This document shows, piece after piece, positions 52,975 to 64,000 of a stretch of DNA of 64,000 nt (its first letter is position 1; each line of letters opens with the position of its first letter). The DNA is taken from assembly GCA_019426215.1 (NCBI GenBank), contig WHWC01000099.1, positions 372,001-436,000 on the forward strand, written 5' to 3'. The position numbers were made by a program, and so were the translations under genes. This DNA comes from Buddleja alternifolia. Its lineage: Eukaryota > Streptophyta > Magnoliopsida > Lamiales > Scrophulariaceae. Below the pieces are notes generated by a model, which searched no databases, had not been told where the DNA came from, and saw only the letters and a program-made list of their open reading frames with translations.

Positions 52975-54745
52975 TTTGTTAACTACAAAATAAATAGCGA
53001 GACAAAATAATTAGCATTCAATATGTAATCTTGTCCACATATAATTTGGTCTTTAATCATACGTGTCTCCCACTATTTTATCGAATTCCATAACCCTCTT
53101 ATATGGATATTCGAGGAGATATGCGGGTCTCCCTAGTAGGCTCGAGATCCATAAGCGACTCTTCATATGCCCCGAGAACACGAGCCCATATGATAAATCC
53201 GTATGGTAGGTTTACCGACCTTCTATATCGATATATAGTTCTCAAGATATTTTGCCTCGTCTTTCCCATATACCCCGAGAACACGAGCCCATATGGTAGT
53301 AAACGTTAAGTCAAGCCCATCAAATATTCATGGTCAATCGATCGGACTAGTGTGCCCCACGACTCATGGACGACACCTAGACAAATCGATCCCACGAGCA
53401 TCTCTATGCTTAGTGGTGGTCACAGCCTAATCCACTTGATGCCACCCCACGACTCATGGACGGTGGGCCAAGCTTCATGGCATTTCACATGACACCACTT
53501 ATGATGGAAGGCGTGGACAATAGAACCTCGTTCAATTTCCACATAAACTTAATATTTCTTGGATTTACTTGAAACAAATCAAGCGAGGGTTTTCAACATG
53601 CAAGGTCTCATCAAGATAAGGATTATCTTTAATTATGTGATCATGCAATCCAAGTAGCATATAAGAAAACATAATATAAGACATCCACAAAGCGGTAAAT
53701 AAATATGGATGATTGTGGGTCCCTAAGCGATCCACCCGAGCCACCGGTGAATCTAAGGCAATCTAGGGTACTAAATTAAAATAGGCCCTATCTATTACAT
53801 AAGCTTCCAACGGCATACATAATCTTCAATAATGGTCCATCATCTTCGTCTCCATCTTCGATTACAATAAAATGAAAAAGAAAGTGCGAAAATAAAATAT
53901 ACAACCAAATTGAAATAGAGGCCAATAATAATTACAACCCAATTGAATAATCTAAGGCTCGACCCACAATCCATCCATTATGAAAATCAACCATCAAGCG
54001 TATGAAGATGACGTGCAAAGCATTAATTAATCATAAGCCCATCACATAGTTGAAACAATCATAACTTTGGGATTTATACGTTTTGAGGAAAAACCGAGTT
54101 TTTCTAGTTTCAAAAATTCCAAACTTTTAAATAACTCAAAAACGCGTGGAAGTTGATTCCAAAATCAAGAAATGGGCCAAAGGTAGGAGTCCTTGAAGGC
54201 CCGGGTCGTGTGTACCACACCACGTCAAGATGGTCCAACCATCAAGCACATGGTGTGCATACGCACACCCGTGTACGCTGCCCGGCAACGCACCGTGAGC
54301 CGCCGAGCAGCGCACACACTGTCCAGCAGCTGCTGGACAGTTTCTCGACCATGGTCGAGACCACCAAGGGGTGGAATCAGCCATGGTCAGCCCCGTCTTG
54401 ACCCCCGCCAAGTTTCCTTCGACGGTTGGCAATGATTCGCGATATTGAGCCCTACTAAATGAGCACACCCTTATGCGCACAAAGCCTTCGGCCGGGTGCG
54501 CACAAAGTCTCGTAGCTTGGGTTCAATATCAACGGTCCTTGCCCGGGTTTCGACCTTCCCTTTTAGTGTCTCTTAATTTTCAATCGTTTAAAAAAATAAA
54601 ATCTCCAAGATTTTAAGAAAAACGATGACAAATCCCAAGCTATTATTAAATCAACAAATGTAACATATAGATTTAAGCAACCGGTTAAAACACTACATGA
54701 AACCGAAAGCAAAAACAAGCAAAGTTTTTAATGTGCATAACCCGG
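52975..54745 (-). other. Copia D leader with GC block and short repeats
   Basis: It has no supported gene. Features are a GC-rich block at 54220-54400 (short frames there follow from composition), two copies of CCCGAGAACACGAGCCCATA at about 53170 and 53274, and two copies of CCCACGACTCATGGACG at about 53356 and 53446. Confidence 0.65.
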
Positions 54746-54757
54746 GCTCTGATACCA
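54746..54757 (-). other. Copia D primer binding site
   Basis: TGGTATCAGAGC on the minus strand, one base from the 5' LTR. Confidence 0.93.
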
Positions 54758-54758
54758 C

Positions 54759-56899
54759 TGTTAGGATCGGTATGCCCCCACAAGCGATGCCGGCGCAACG
54801 GAAGAAATAAAGTATATAAAACACATATATATCGGCATCCCAAGCTAGGGGGTCAAAGTAATGCACAACAAAAACTAATACGAGTAAAGGGGTTTTAAAC
54901 CGATTACAAGATTTGGGGTTTATTAAAGTGAGGGTGTAAAACCACAACACAAGGAAAACCACACCAAAAACTTTGGCTCTCATTTTCGAATCCTCACCTC
55001 AACATGGAGGGGTTCGAATCAAACCACCATAAGCTCCTAAAGAAAGAAGCCTCTATAAGGACACACCTCAAGTAAGTTCATACCTTAAGCAAAAGATTGG
55101 CTAGATATATGCTCTAAGGAAATGGAGTCTATGTAGTGAAAGGTGGAAGACAAGAAGAGTTACTAAAAGAAATATCTATAGAAGATAATCTTTTACAACT
55201 AATCTTCAAGAAGAAGTTCTATAGAAGAAAGTCTTCAAGAATCACAAGAGAAGCTAGAAAAATCTAGAGATGAAGAACTAAGCTCTAAGCTTTTTTTTCT
55301 TTTTAAGTTTTCATCAAGTTTTAAATGAGAGCAAGAACACCTCCTTTTATAGCCACCAATTTTCGGCCATATGGTGTTAGGTGGAGTTGAAGACTTGTTT
55401 TTCTTCACCTATCACCTCATTCTCACCTACCATTCCATTCTCAACTACCACCACATGTGTAAGAGAATATTTTTCATTTTCTTCTTCATTTAAAAAACAT
55501 TACAAGTCAAACTTTGACTAGCTTTGAATTTCACTCTTGTGACTTCATTTAATTAAGTCCAACTTAATTAAAATGACTCCCAAGTCTTCCAAGACTTGTT
55601 AATTAAATAATCTTCATGATTAATTAATAGTAAAATTAGTAGCTTAAATAAATTCCCGGATAATAATAATTTCCGTTAATGATTAATCTCCAAGATTAAT
55701 TAATAGAATAATTATTTTCCCAAGCCTACTAATTAAAATGTCTTCCACTTAATCAATTAATCTCATTAATCAATTTAACTTTAATCCTAAACCGGATTAA
55801 TATTCACATAGCAATTGAACTTTCTTGAGTAAGTGTGTAACCCCATTGTAGGTTCGTTCATGTACTAGTAGTAGGAACACAACCCCGTTGTGCCTTTGCA
55901 ATTTTTATTGCTAGATTTAATTACTCCAAGTATTTTAATCCGACCAAGAATTAATTACCGATTAAGTCATGGTTCCTACAAATCAAGGTTAGTACTAGCC
56001 ACGCGCTAAGAAGACCTAGCCATGAACGATTATTAGGTGACCTTTCCGCATTACGATTTTCGCATAAGTAAAATCCTTCCATCAAATATCCCGATCGAAT
56101 CTAGGACTTGGATCTCAGTCGAAATCCCAGTAACTCGATTCTATGTATATCGATCTAAGTGACATAGACCAATTTATCAATCAAGCGAGGAAACACTGCG
56201 CCTCCTTATTGATACTACTCCGGCCGGAGGTTCCCATGGTCAATACACTGTGAAGTACATAGGATATGCGCCGATGCTAATGATCAGTGACGGATTCTTT
56301 CTTGGCACTCACGCGCCTCCGTACATAACCAGACTGGACCCAATATGCCCCACTTTATGACTCACCTGGAATCGTGTGACAAATCTAAGTACAGTGGGCG
56401 ATGCACGAGACGACCAATGGTGCCTCAAGTCATGAGGACCAATCTTATGCCTACGTAACCGAGGAGATTCCAAATTCGACATTGACTCCAATATGGAATC
56501 TCGGCGGGGTTGTTCAGTTTACTCGATCCCAACGAGAACCCACATACATGCACTGATGTACACTGTATCAGTATCCATGGAATAGGATACACTCTCCAAG
56601 AGTGTGCATTGTACGTGCAAGTCTTTACGAGTCATTGATATCCCTATCTCAATGATTCTATGACTTGGAACATCTTTAAGACCACAACCTTAGAGACGTA
56701 TTCCATGATTGGCATCCCCGATACCAAACACATCTCATAGCTTAAGAGTGATCTAGGGGACTTTATCTAATTGCATAGAATGATAAGATAAAGAAGAAAA
56801 TGGCATTTATTAAATTACTTGACAAGATACAATATAAGACTGTTTAAAGAGTCGGCTACTACGCCCTACAAATGGCGCACCGGGCACCTAACTCTTTCA
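54759..56899 (-). repeat. 5' LTR of copia D
   Basis: Near-identical to 46945-49086. It is followed by the TSD copy ATAAG (56900-56904). There is no gene. Confidence 0.95.
55345..55351 (-). promoter_or_regulatory. Putative TATA box in 5' LTR of D
   Basis: The minus strand reads TATAAAA in the context GGTGGCTATAAAAGGAGG, about 590 bp from the inner LTR edge. Confidence 0.5.
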
Positions 56900-56904
56900 A
56901 TAAG

Positions 56905-57393
56905 ATGATTAGTTAATTTTGCGTGCTAACCAATGAATGAAAAAGGTTGAATTTTGGTATAACCAAAAGTGGTCAGGCTAATATGTATTGGAGGTGAAAG
57001 TTTCATGCTTACATACTATACTATTATGCTAATTTTTGCAAAGCTCAAGCCAAAAGAAGTTTAATTGAAAGAAAGATCTAGTTTTATTTCATGGCCTTTG
57101 ACACTCGAGTGATTAAATCCTTAGGAGTGTCTATACACTTAATGCCCTAAAACTATCTAGTTTGGGAGTCATTGATCTAAAACTTGATACATGGGTGCCA
57201 TAGAAAGCCTAAGGGAATAAAACATTGCACATGATCTAGCCTTAATGAATTTAATTGGAAAGTTTCATATGAGTTTAGAAGTTTGAATGTTTGAAGTAAT
57301 GGAATTTAAATGGCTATCAAGTTAATATGATTCTTGTGCTTTGTGTTGGATCGAAAGTTGATAGATATGAGATTAATGTCCAAAAGTTGGTAT
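56905..57393 (+). other. Element J, interior fragment between D and the solo LTR
   Basis: AT-rich non-coding sequence with no recognised motif. It is assigned to J because removing D (with one TSD copy) joins it to 46939, and removing the solo LTR joins it to 59274. Confidence 0.55.
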
Positions 57394-57398
57394 GGATG

Positions 57399-59268
57399 TG
57401 ACACGCTAAAAGCTAACGTGCTATTGTAGCAAGTGCACTAGTCGTGTGTAGTAATAAAAGTGGACGAGAAGTCCGGATTGTCGAACCACAAGGACTTGAA
57501 TTCTAGTTTAAGATTTGTAATGAAGTGAATAAACAAAGTAAGAATAAATTCAAATAAAATTTGTAAAGAATAAGAACAAAGATGAGCAAGTGATTTAAAA
57601 CCAATTATAAAGGGAAACTAAGGCACATGCTAGGTTCAAATAGATCAAATATACTTATAAAGGTTCTTGTTGAAGGATTACACTTTTATGGTGAGAGCTC
57701 CGAGGGTAGAGAATAATCGATGTCTCGCGTATAAACTCCTATGCTTAGATCGTGATTTCTCAAATATTCCTATCCGGAAATCTAACCACTAAACATGCAT
57801 TAACGTACTAGAGTTCACTCGATTAGAATCGAACAACTTCACCCCAGGAATTTTTACCTATGTCTAGCGCAATTCCTCATTAGTTGCGGGTCATGATGTG
57901 AATTTCTTGCACCCTAAGTCAATTTTCTCCCGAAATATTCACCTAGGCATAAGATTCTAACATATACTGATCAAGTATATGCAAGATAGGCAAAAACACA
58001 AATTCACATCACATAACAATATAAGAATAACCTCAACAACCATCTATTATAAGCATATATCACAATTTGACCTTACATGGCCTTAGTCTTATGAATTTAG
58101 TTCATGATAGATAATATGAGAAACAATAATGAATAAATACACATGTTCATAGACATGAATGAAATGAAAAGGCTATAAAAACTCCCTCTAATGTGATAGA
58201 TGATGGCCCCTTCATTGGAGCTTCAATTCCTAACTTTCTCCTCTTAGAATGATGAAGAATGGTGATGAATGAAGCTTGAGGACCGGTTCCTCCTCCTCCT
58301 CTCCTCCAAGAATCTGAAATTGATAGTGAATCTTGAAGAGTATGGGTTCCCCCTCCTTTTATAGTCAAAATTCCACTAAAGTATGCATTAAGAATTCCCA
58401 TTAAAGTTCCCCAATGAGAATTCCACCTAAGGTGATGCTTAAAGTTTGGCTTTTAAGATTCCAACCAGCTAGAAAATGCTGAACTTTCGGCCCTTAAGCA
58501 TTCCACCAAGCATAACCATGTGAAAACTTCAACAAAACACATGCATGCTGCCATTTTCTTGCTTTCCAGCGCAGTCTTAGAATTTTCCTCATAACCTTCT
58601 CTACAGATCTCCGAATTGTATGATTCAAGTCCCCATGTGCAGATACGACATAGATCTACAACGTTTCAGAAGGACACTTTGTCCAATTCGGTTTCTAAGT
58701 ATACCGAAATTACGTTTCAACATGGAGGTTGTTTCTGATTTGGCCCCCATAAAGTAAATCTACCAAGAAACACACTTATGACAACCCCTCAACACATGTG
58801 CTGAATTATGGCCAAAGGTGATTCCTACCCATCATATAATGCTAGAATTTAGGCTGAAAAGGAGTAACATTCGGACTATCCACACATGACTAGGAGGGCG
58901 CTGGGGCGTATCCTGGCACATGTACTTCTCTGTTCGGCGCAGAAATCGTATTTCCTTCACAATTCTCTCTATAGACCTCCGATTTGAAGGAAACCTTTGT
59001 AGAAGGAAACTTTGTCTAATTCGGTCTCGAAATGTACGGAATTATCGCTCGAATGTGGTAGGAGATGCATAAACTGCCTAGGTGTTCAAAAACATGCTTG
59101 AACTTGTTTTGTACATCGTTTTTCTTCCCTTTTCTTCATGTATTCTCATTTATTACCTGTATTCACTTAACACACCTATTAAATGCAAATGTGACATGAT
59201 TTAAGCAATAAGTGAATCCAAATCATAAGAATTACGGTCTTAAAAACACGTAAAAACACCTCTTATCA
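57399..59268 (-). repeat. Solo LTR of a gypsy-like element
   Basis: 1870 bp from TGACACGCTAAAAGC to CACCTCTTATCA, with perfect 5-bp TSDs GGATG (57394-57398 and 59269-59273). There is no internal region or second LTR. Layout and scattered strings (GATTCAAGT, AGATCTACAAC, TTTCAGAAGGACACT-like text) correspond to LTR C in the same orientation, and a TATA-like box reads TATAAAA on the minus strand at 58363-58357. Solo LTRs arise by recombination between the two LTRs of one element. Confidence 0.9.
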
Positions 59269-59273
59269 GGATG

Positions 59274-59681
59274 CCTCTCGACTATAATGCCTTACATTTA
59301 TTTTCACTACACCTTTAGGAGTCTTTTCGAGTTGAGGTGTCACATGAGCAAAAGTATTTGATATGTAAATATATTTTTGACCTTTAAAATGTTGATTTTG
59401 TGCCATTTATTTTTGTTAATTATGTTGATTTGTATTGATTTAGTTGGGAATAAAAATTTGTTAGATTTTGTGGGTATGTTGTCTGGAAACCCTCACGAGA
59501 CTATACTCGTCCTTTTTGGGGAGCATTAAGGTTTAGAGGCTTATTACACATGCTAAGTGTAATCGTTTACTCCACGAAACAAAGTTTATCTTTATCTTTG
59601 TTTGTTTTGCTTTTGTTTACCTTTGACTGTGTTGATGTCTCTTATTGCTCGAGAACCATCAATGTATAAGTTTGGGGGAGT
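59274..59681 (+). other. Element J, last interior fragment and polypurine tract
   Basis: AT-rich non-coding sequence ending in AAGTTTGGGGGAGT (59668-59681), the PPT before the LTR. It closely parallels AAGTTTGGGGGTAGT before LTR C. Confidence 0.65.
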
Positions 59682-60149
59682 TGATAGAGTCGATAATTAC
59701 GTATTTTATAGTCCTTTAGTTGTATGGTTTTCATAGAATTAAGTATGATTTTATACCACATATGCGTGTAATATGTCTATTTTGAGTATCCAGATATAAA
59801 TTATAGCATTGGAGACAAAAAGGATAAAAGCAGCTGTAAGATGGAATTTCAGAGCAGAAAGTCAAAGAAGCTAACGTTCAAACGTGAAGAGATGTAATGT
59901 CCGAACGTTGAGAGAAGTTACGCACGGACGCCAGAAAGATTAAAGTTCGAACGTGCTTGTCGGCAGAACAATTTTGGAAATTTCCAAACTCTACACTTAC
60001 ACGAACTCTTCTCAAACCACGCCTATAAATACAAAGTGATGCAGAAGGGTTAAGAGAGTGTTTTTTAGAGTTCTTCTCCAGTAATATTCCGTCTTTTCAC
60101 ATAGAGAGAGAGAGAGTTACACTAGAGTTTTATCCTTCTCCAGCAATAT
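59682..60149 (+). repeat. Truncated LTR of element J
   Basis: It starts TGATAGAGTCGATAATTACG, comparable to the start of LTR C (TGATATATG). It includes inverted ACGTTC/GAACGT units at 59870-59963 and a TATA box at 60024-60031 (TATAAATA). It is cut at about 60149, where copia K pol begins. The CTCCAG(T/C)AATATTCC string occurs on both sides of the junction region (60076 and 60138). Confidence 0.65.
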
Positions 60150-60332
60150 TCCAAGCACATACACAGACGATACCACTTGATCAGGGAGATCATTGGGAGA
60201 GGCAACGTTTGAGTGGAACGTGTGGAATCGGCAGACAATGGGGTGGACCCGCTCACCAAACCCTTAAGACAACAAGTATTTGAAGGACATCTAGTGAGAA
60301 TGGGCCTTAAGTACATGTGCAATTGGCACTAG
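60150..60332 (+). pseudogene. pol: Copia K RNase H C-terminal fragment
   Basis: The text reads SKHIHRRYHLIREIIGRGNV, then TGA, then VERVESADNGVDPLTKPLRQ, VFEGHLVRMGLKYMCNWH and TAG at 60330-60332. It aligns to the end of pol in D and B. Everything upstream is missing. Confidence 0.88.
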
Positions 60333-60346
60333 GACAATTGGGAGAT

Positions 60347-62446
60347 TGTTAGAATTTATGCCCGGCGCACCAATTGTGGGCCCTATTTAATGTAATAATA
60401 ACTCTAGCTGAACGATCTTTTTCATATAAATAAAGTTAATCTTATGGCATTCTTTATTTGTGTATATTGTTTTGTCTTAACTTAGAATAAAGTCCCGAAG
60501 GATCGCACATAGCTATGGGACATCATTGCGCATCGGGAATGGCAATGATGGAATATGTCTCCAAGGGTGTGATCCTTAAATATATGTTCCAAGTCGTGAA
60601 TGGGCTCGTTGAGATGAAGGGATATCGATGAGACCCAAAATAATTGCTTATATGATGCATACTCTTGATAGAGTGTATCTCGTTCCATAGATATTGGCAC
60701 GGTGAAAGCCTAGGCATATATATATGAGGGTTCCTGTTGTGGGAATAGGTATACAGAACAACCCCATGGAAGTTCCATTAAATGGAATCCCAGTCGAATT
60801 TGGAACTTCCAGTGGTCTTGTAGTATAAGAGTAATCCTTAGAACCTGAGGTTCCATTGGATGTCTTATACACAATCGAACATGTCTTTATTTGTTACATG
60901 ATTACTTAGATGATCGCAAATGGGCAAAATCAGACATGGGCTGATTGCGTATGAAGACACATGAGAATCAGACATGGGATCTATCTCTGACATTACACTT
61001 ATCAGTGAATCTCCTATGTTTACATAGTGAATCGACTTGAGGAATCTTCGGCCGAAGCATGATATCTAAAGAGGCATAGGGTTTCCTCGTTTGGATAGTC
61101 AAAGTAGATCTCACCGTATTAGGAAAACATAGTTATTGAATTAATAGAGCTTCGACCTTAGCCACTGCTTTAGATTCAATCAGGAGATTAGATGGAGGGA
61201 TCTTACTTATACAAGGACCAAGATCACAAAAGGCGTATCTTTATCTTCGTCTTTGTCTAAGTCTTCGTGGCCCGTTGCTAGACAGTAACCATGATTTGTA
61301 AGTGCCAAGAATTAATGTGGTGATTAATTCGAGGCTTGATTGAATCAAAGGAATGATTTAATCTAGTACTTTCTATTTTAGGAAAGTACACAAGCACTTT
61401 GGGAAAGTGTACTTACTACTAGATAGTAGACGAGCCTAAGGGATCACACACTTAACTCATGAGAGTCACTGCTTAAATGATGTGATTAATCAATTTGAGG
61501 AAATTGAGGAAATTAGGAAAGTCTAGTCCTTTCCTAACGTGGAATATGAATTAATTTAGGTGACTCAATTAATTCGACTATTTTAATTAATCTTGTAGAA
61601 TTAGTTAAATTAATGGACCTAGTAGAGTCCAAGTATTTTATTTAGTTGGGCTTGGCTTAAGTTAAATAAATAAGTCAATTGAAATAAGTAAATATAATTA
61701 AACGGGTTTTAATTATATGAGGAAATTTAATTGGTAGGTTTAGCCCATAATTATATATGGAGTCAAGGATTAATTCTTGGAATCCAATTAAGGGTGATGG
61801 CCGAATTTTAGGGCCTTGGCAGCTGGGATTTCGAAACCTAGGTGAAGAAGGAAAGAGTTTTCTTCTACTCCAAGTCTTGTAGTTGAATAAGGACTCTAGG
61901 GATCCTATTCTATATATATGTGATTGAAAGACTAAAAACCCTAAGCTTCCATAGAGAGAAAAATTCAAAATCTAGCTGGGAAAAAGAAGAGAGTTTTTCC
62001 TTATCATCCACGAGAAAATCGACCCCTTCCCTTATTCCAATACGACATCATTTTGTTCATGTGTTAAACTTAACGATTCACATATTCCATCCCTTCACAT
62101 AATCAAGCATAGGTTTTAGATTAGATGTATTTCGTTGGCTAGCACCAATAACGAAATAGGTGGTGACTTGAACGAGGTGTAGATACATCTTAGAGGTGCG
62201 ACGTTTGGAGCACTAATACTGGAGATACAACTGACGGGCAATTTCCTCCAAGGAATCGTGTGGAATTACACCACAAAGTTGAAAAGATCAAATTGGTTGC
62301 TCTGAGAATTTAATCGAAAGGTTAAAATTCTTGCAACCTTTTTATAGCATAATCGAGCACACAATTATTCCTGTTTCAGGTGGTTGTACGTTTAAATTTT
62401 AAATTTCGCTGCCACGAGCCACCCGGGGAATAGAACCCAAACCAAC
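60347..62446 (+). repeat. LTR of copia K
   Basis: It starts TGTTAGAATTTATGCCCGGC after a PPT (GACAATTGGGAGAT) and ends near CCCAAACCAAC. It matches LTR B throughout (for example AATAAAGTCCCGAAGGATCG and GAGCCACCCGGGG). The exact end is uncertain by a few bases because the expected CA is unclear. Confidence 0.85.
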
Positions 62447-62448
62447 TG

Positions 62449-62460
62449 TGGTATCAGAGC
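62449..62460 (+). other. Copia K primer binding site
   Basis: TGGTATCAGAGC, an exact consensus match directly after the LTR. Confidence 0.9.
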
Positions 62461-64000
62461 AATGGTGGGCTCGATTGGCTATATTATGTGTTAAGAATGT
62501 TTATTTACGCGCATGTAAATTAGTTCATGTTAACAATATGTCTGTCATTTAGAATAATTGATTTTTCGATTGGGATATGTTTGATTGTTATAATGTTTCT
62601 TTGTGAAAAACAATTTTGGTTCTGAAAAATTCAGTTGAAAAGAACAAATCTTGGGTGTGGGTGGATTTATTTGGATGATGAAGGATAATTTTAGAATCAC
62701 CGGTGGTAGGGCGTCGCGAGATGATAGCGCCGAAGGCTCAATTGTCCAGTGATTATACCTGGCCCGAGGTGGGATTGAATTCGTCCATCATTGACTGAAC
62801 GAATCACTCATCGATGAAAAGGGGAGAAATCCCGTACATCAATGGATCTATCCACGCTCAGGCGTGGGTTTGTTCACGCCCAGGTGTGGTCGGCAGAATC
62901 GGGTAACCCAAGGCAAAAAAAATTCCTTGATTTTGATGCCGAAAGGTCGGGTAACCCAAGAACCTGATCCGAATTGATTATTTAAAACTTATAATTTCTG
63001 AAAAGGGTTTTGGAAATTGGAAATCAATATTAACCCGATAAAATTTGCAATTTTGTTTAGACGACGGATGGGTAAATTTTGGATGTCGCATATATATAAG
63101 TTTCTTGCTTGGCATGCTTATGTGATGGGTATGAACTACGAGCCTAGTCTATGTTTTTGGTTTTCATTCTATGTAATGTTCTAGAGTTGTAAAAATAGCC
63201 GGTTTGGCTTTTACTTTTTTGTCAAGTAGATTAGTAGTAGATGATAGACTATATAATCGAAGACGGAGTGAGAAGACAAAGCCAAGACTTGAAGACTTGT
63301 ATACTGTGGTGGAATCCATTGTAATAGTCTAGTTGTTTTTTACTTTCTAGAATGTCCTGGCCCACTTTGGCTCTGTGGGTTAGTAGGTTAGGCTCGAGGT
63401 GGTTCATCCTCGATTTATCGCTTTATGGGATGTTTATTTATCTTTTCGATACGATATATGATGTGTTGTGAAATGCATGCATAGGATAGATAACTAAACA
63501 AGATAATTGTAATACGGATGAGACCTCTATGTATGCAATGTAATTCCCTCCTTGAAACATATTAGGCGAATGTGGGAATAGAATTGGAGTTCTATTTCCA
63601 TTCCTTCCATCATAAGTAATTGCCATGTGATATGCCGCTGAAGTTCAATTCCATTTGCTCAGAAAATGGGGTGGGTTGAACCTAAGAAAGGCTGTGAGCA
63701 TTACTAAGCATATGATGCCCTGTGGGATCATTGGTTTCATTACTTAGCTCAGAAAATGGGGGTAATGGAATTGATGATTGACCATGGGACATTTGATGGG
63801 TTGAGCCTTACATCGACTACCATGTGTTAGCTTAGAAAATGGGGCACATGCGAAAGATGAGGAAAAATATCTTGAGAACTATCAAGGAAGATAGAACGCC
63901 CGGTAAGGCTACTATTCAAACTAGTCATATGTTAGCTCAGAAAATGAGGCATATGGTGAAGTTTAGATAGATCTCAAGCGCACTAAAGAATTAATTATTT
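62461..64000 (+). other. Copia K leader
   Basis: Non-coding. It matches the B leader, including a GC block (62855-62895: CACGCTCAGGCGTGG, CACGCCCAGGTGTGG) and four GCTCAGAAAATGGGG-type units at about 63656, 63748, 63829 and 63932. No gag start is reached. Confidence 0.7.

Larger units (their letters stand above)
46945..56899 (-). mobile_element. Complete, young Ty1/copia element D
   Basis: 9955 bp on the minus strand with LTRs of 2142 and 2141 bp, PBS, leader, gag, pol, PPT and perfect TSDs ATAAG. By eye the LTRs differ at about 17 positions, roughly 99% identity, the highest of any pair here. Coding damage is limited to a frameshift plus TAG at the gag knuckle boundary and one lost base in integrase. 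Integrase and RT wording resemble the Angela/Tork group (tentative). It is inserted into element J. Confidence 0.95.
60150..64000 (+). mobile_element. Copia element K (B family): pol tail, LTR, PBS and leader
   Basis: Plus strand. A pol tail and PPT precede the LTR (60347-62446) as in a 3' LTR, but a PBS (62449) and leader follow it as in a 5' LTR. The segment thus looks like the junction of two tandem copies of one element sharing an LTR. LTR and leader match those of B, less closely than B's own pair. The right side runs off the window before gag. Confidence 0.82.

Noticed and set aside
54136..54480. 114- and 80-codon frames in the copia D leader
   Set aside because: They are open on both strands across a GC-rich block; that is composition, not coding.

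Overview
This is flowering-plant nuclear DNA, most likely from a eudicot, taken from an AT-rich region packed with transposable elements. The evidence is Ty1/copia LTR retrotransposons with the plant-type primer site TGGTATCAGAGC, a CACTA (En/Spm) DNA transposon with plant TNP2, DUF4218, DUF4216 and Ptta/En/Spm domains, Ty3/gypsy-type LTRs, and TATA boxes inside the LTRs. I found no credible host gene, tRNA, rRNA or CRISPR. Nearly every base can be assigned to one of about a dozen elements inserted into each other. The species cannot be named from the sequence alone.

Layout. (1) 1-4950: the 5' part of copia element A on the minus strand (pol and gag remnants, leader, PBS, 5' LTR). It is inserted in the last visible exon of CACTA-1. 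(2) 4951-30680: CACTA-1 on the minus strand. ORF2 (Ptta/En/Spm protein fused to a Ulp1/C48 protease, decayed) is at 4951-8131, and ORF1 (TNP2 transposase, decayed) is at 8755-11577 plus its first five codons at 28973-28987. The 5' leader, subterminal repeats and right terminus are at 28988-30680. (3) Inside CACTA-1 ORF1 lies a complete copia element B (11583-28972, TSD CCAAC). B carries two insertions: a non-autonomous gypsy-like LTR element C (15409-21397, TSD ATTGT) and a non-autonomous CACTA-2 (24776-26338, TSD AAC). (4) 30681-32406: remnants of two more LTR elements, H and I. (5) 32407-40086: copia element E (minus), whose 3' LTR is split by a Tekay-like gypsy derivative G (32429-37388). 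(6) 40087-46335: copia element F (plus), cut off at the start of reverse transcriptase. (7) 46336-60149: pieces of gypsy-like element J, interrupted by a young, nearly intact copia element D (46945-56899, TSD ATAAG) and by a solo LTR (57399-59268, TSD GGATG). (8) 60150-64000: copia element K, with an RNase H tail, one LTR, and then a PBS and leader running off the window.

How the parts relate. B and K are one copia family; D and E are a second; A, F and H form a third. C, J and the solo LTR share a gypsy-like architecture with a tRNA-Asp primer site (seen in C) and a duplicated polypurine motif. CACTA-2 looks like a deletion derivative of the CACTA-1 family. Elements B, C and D have both LTRs, so their relative ages can be compared: by eye D is youngest, C next, B oldest, which agrees with C lying inside B.

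The most unusual material is: the 313-codon ORF of unknown family in element C; the palindromic 22-bp repeats in its LTRs; GC-rich palindrome blocks at a similar place in the leader of each copia element; a repeated leader motif shared by B and K; the 130-bp-arm hairpin in CACTA-2; and the duplicated 5' leader module in front of both CACTA-1 genes. All positions come from reading the sequence by eye. Family names rest on motif recognition, not on searches.
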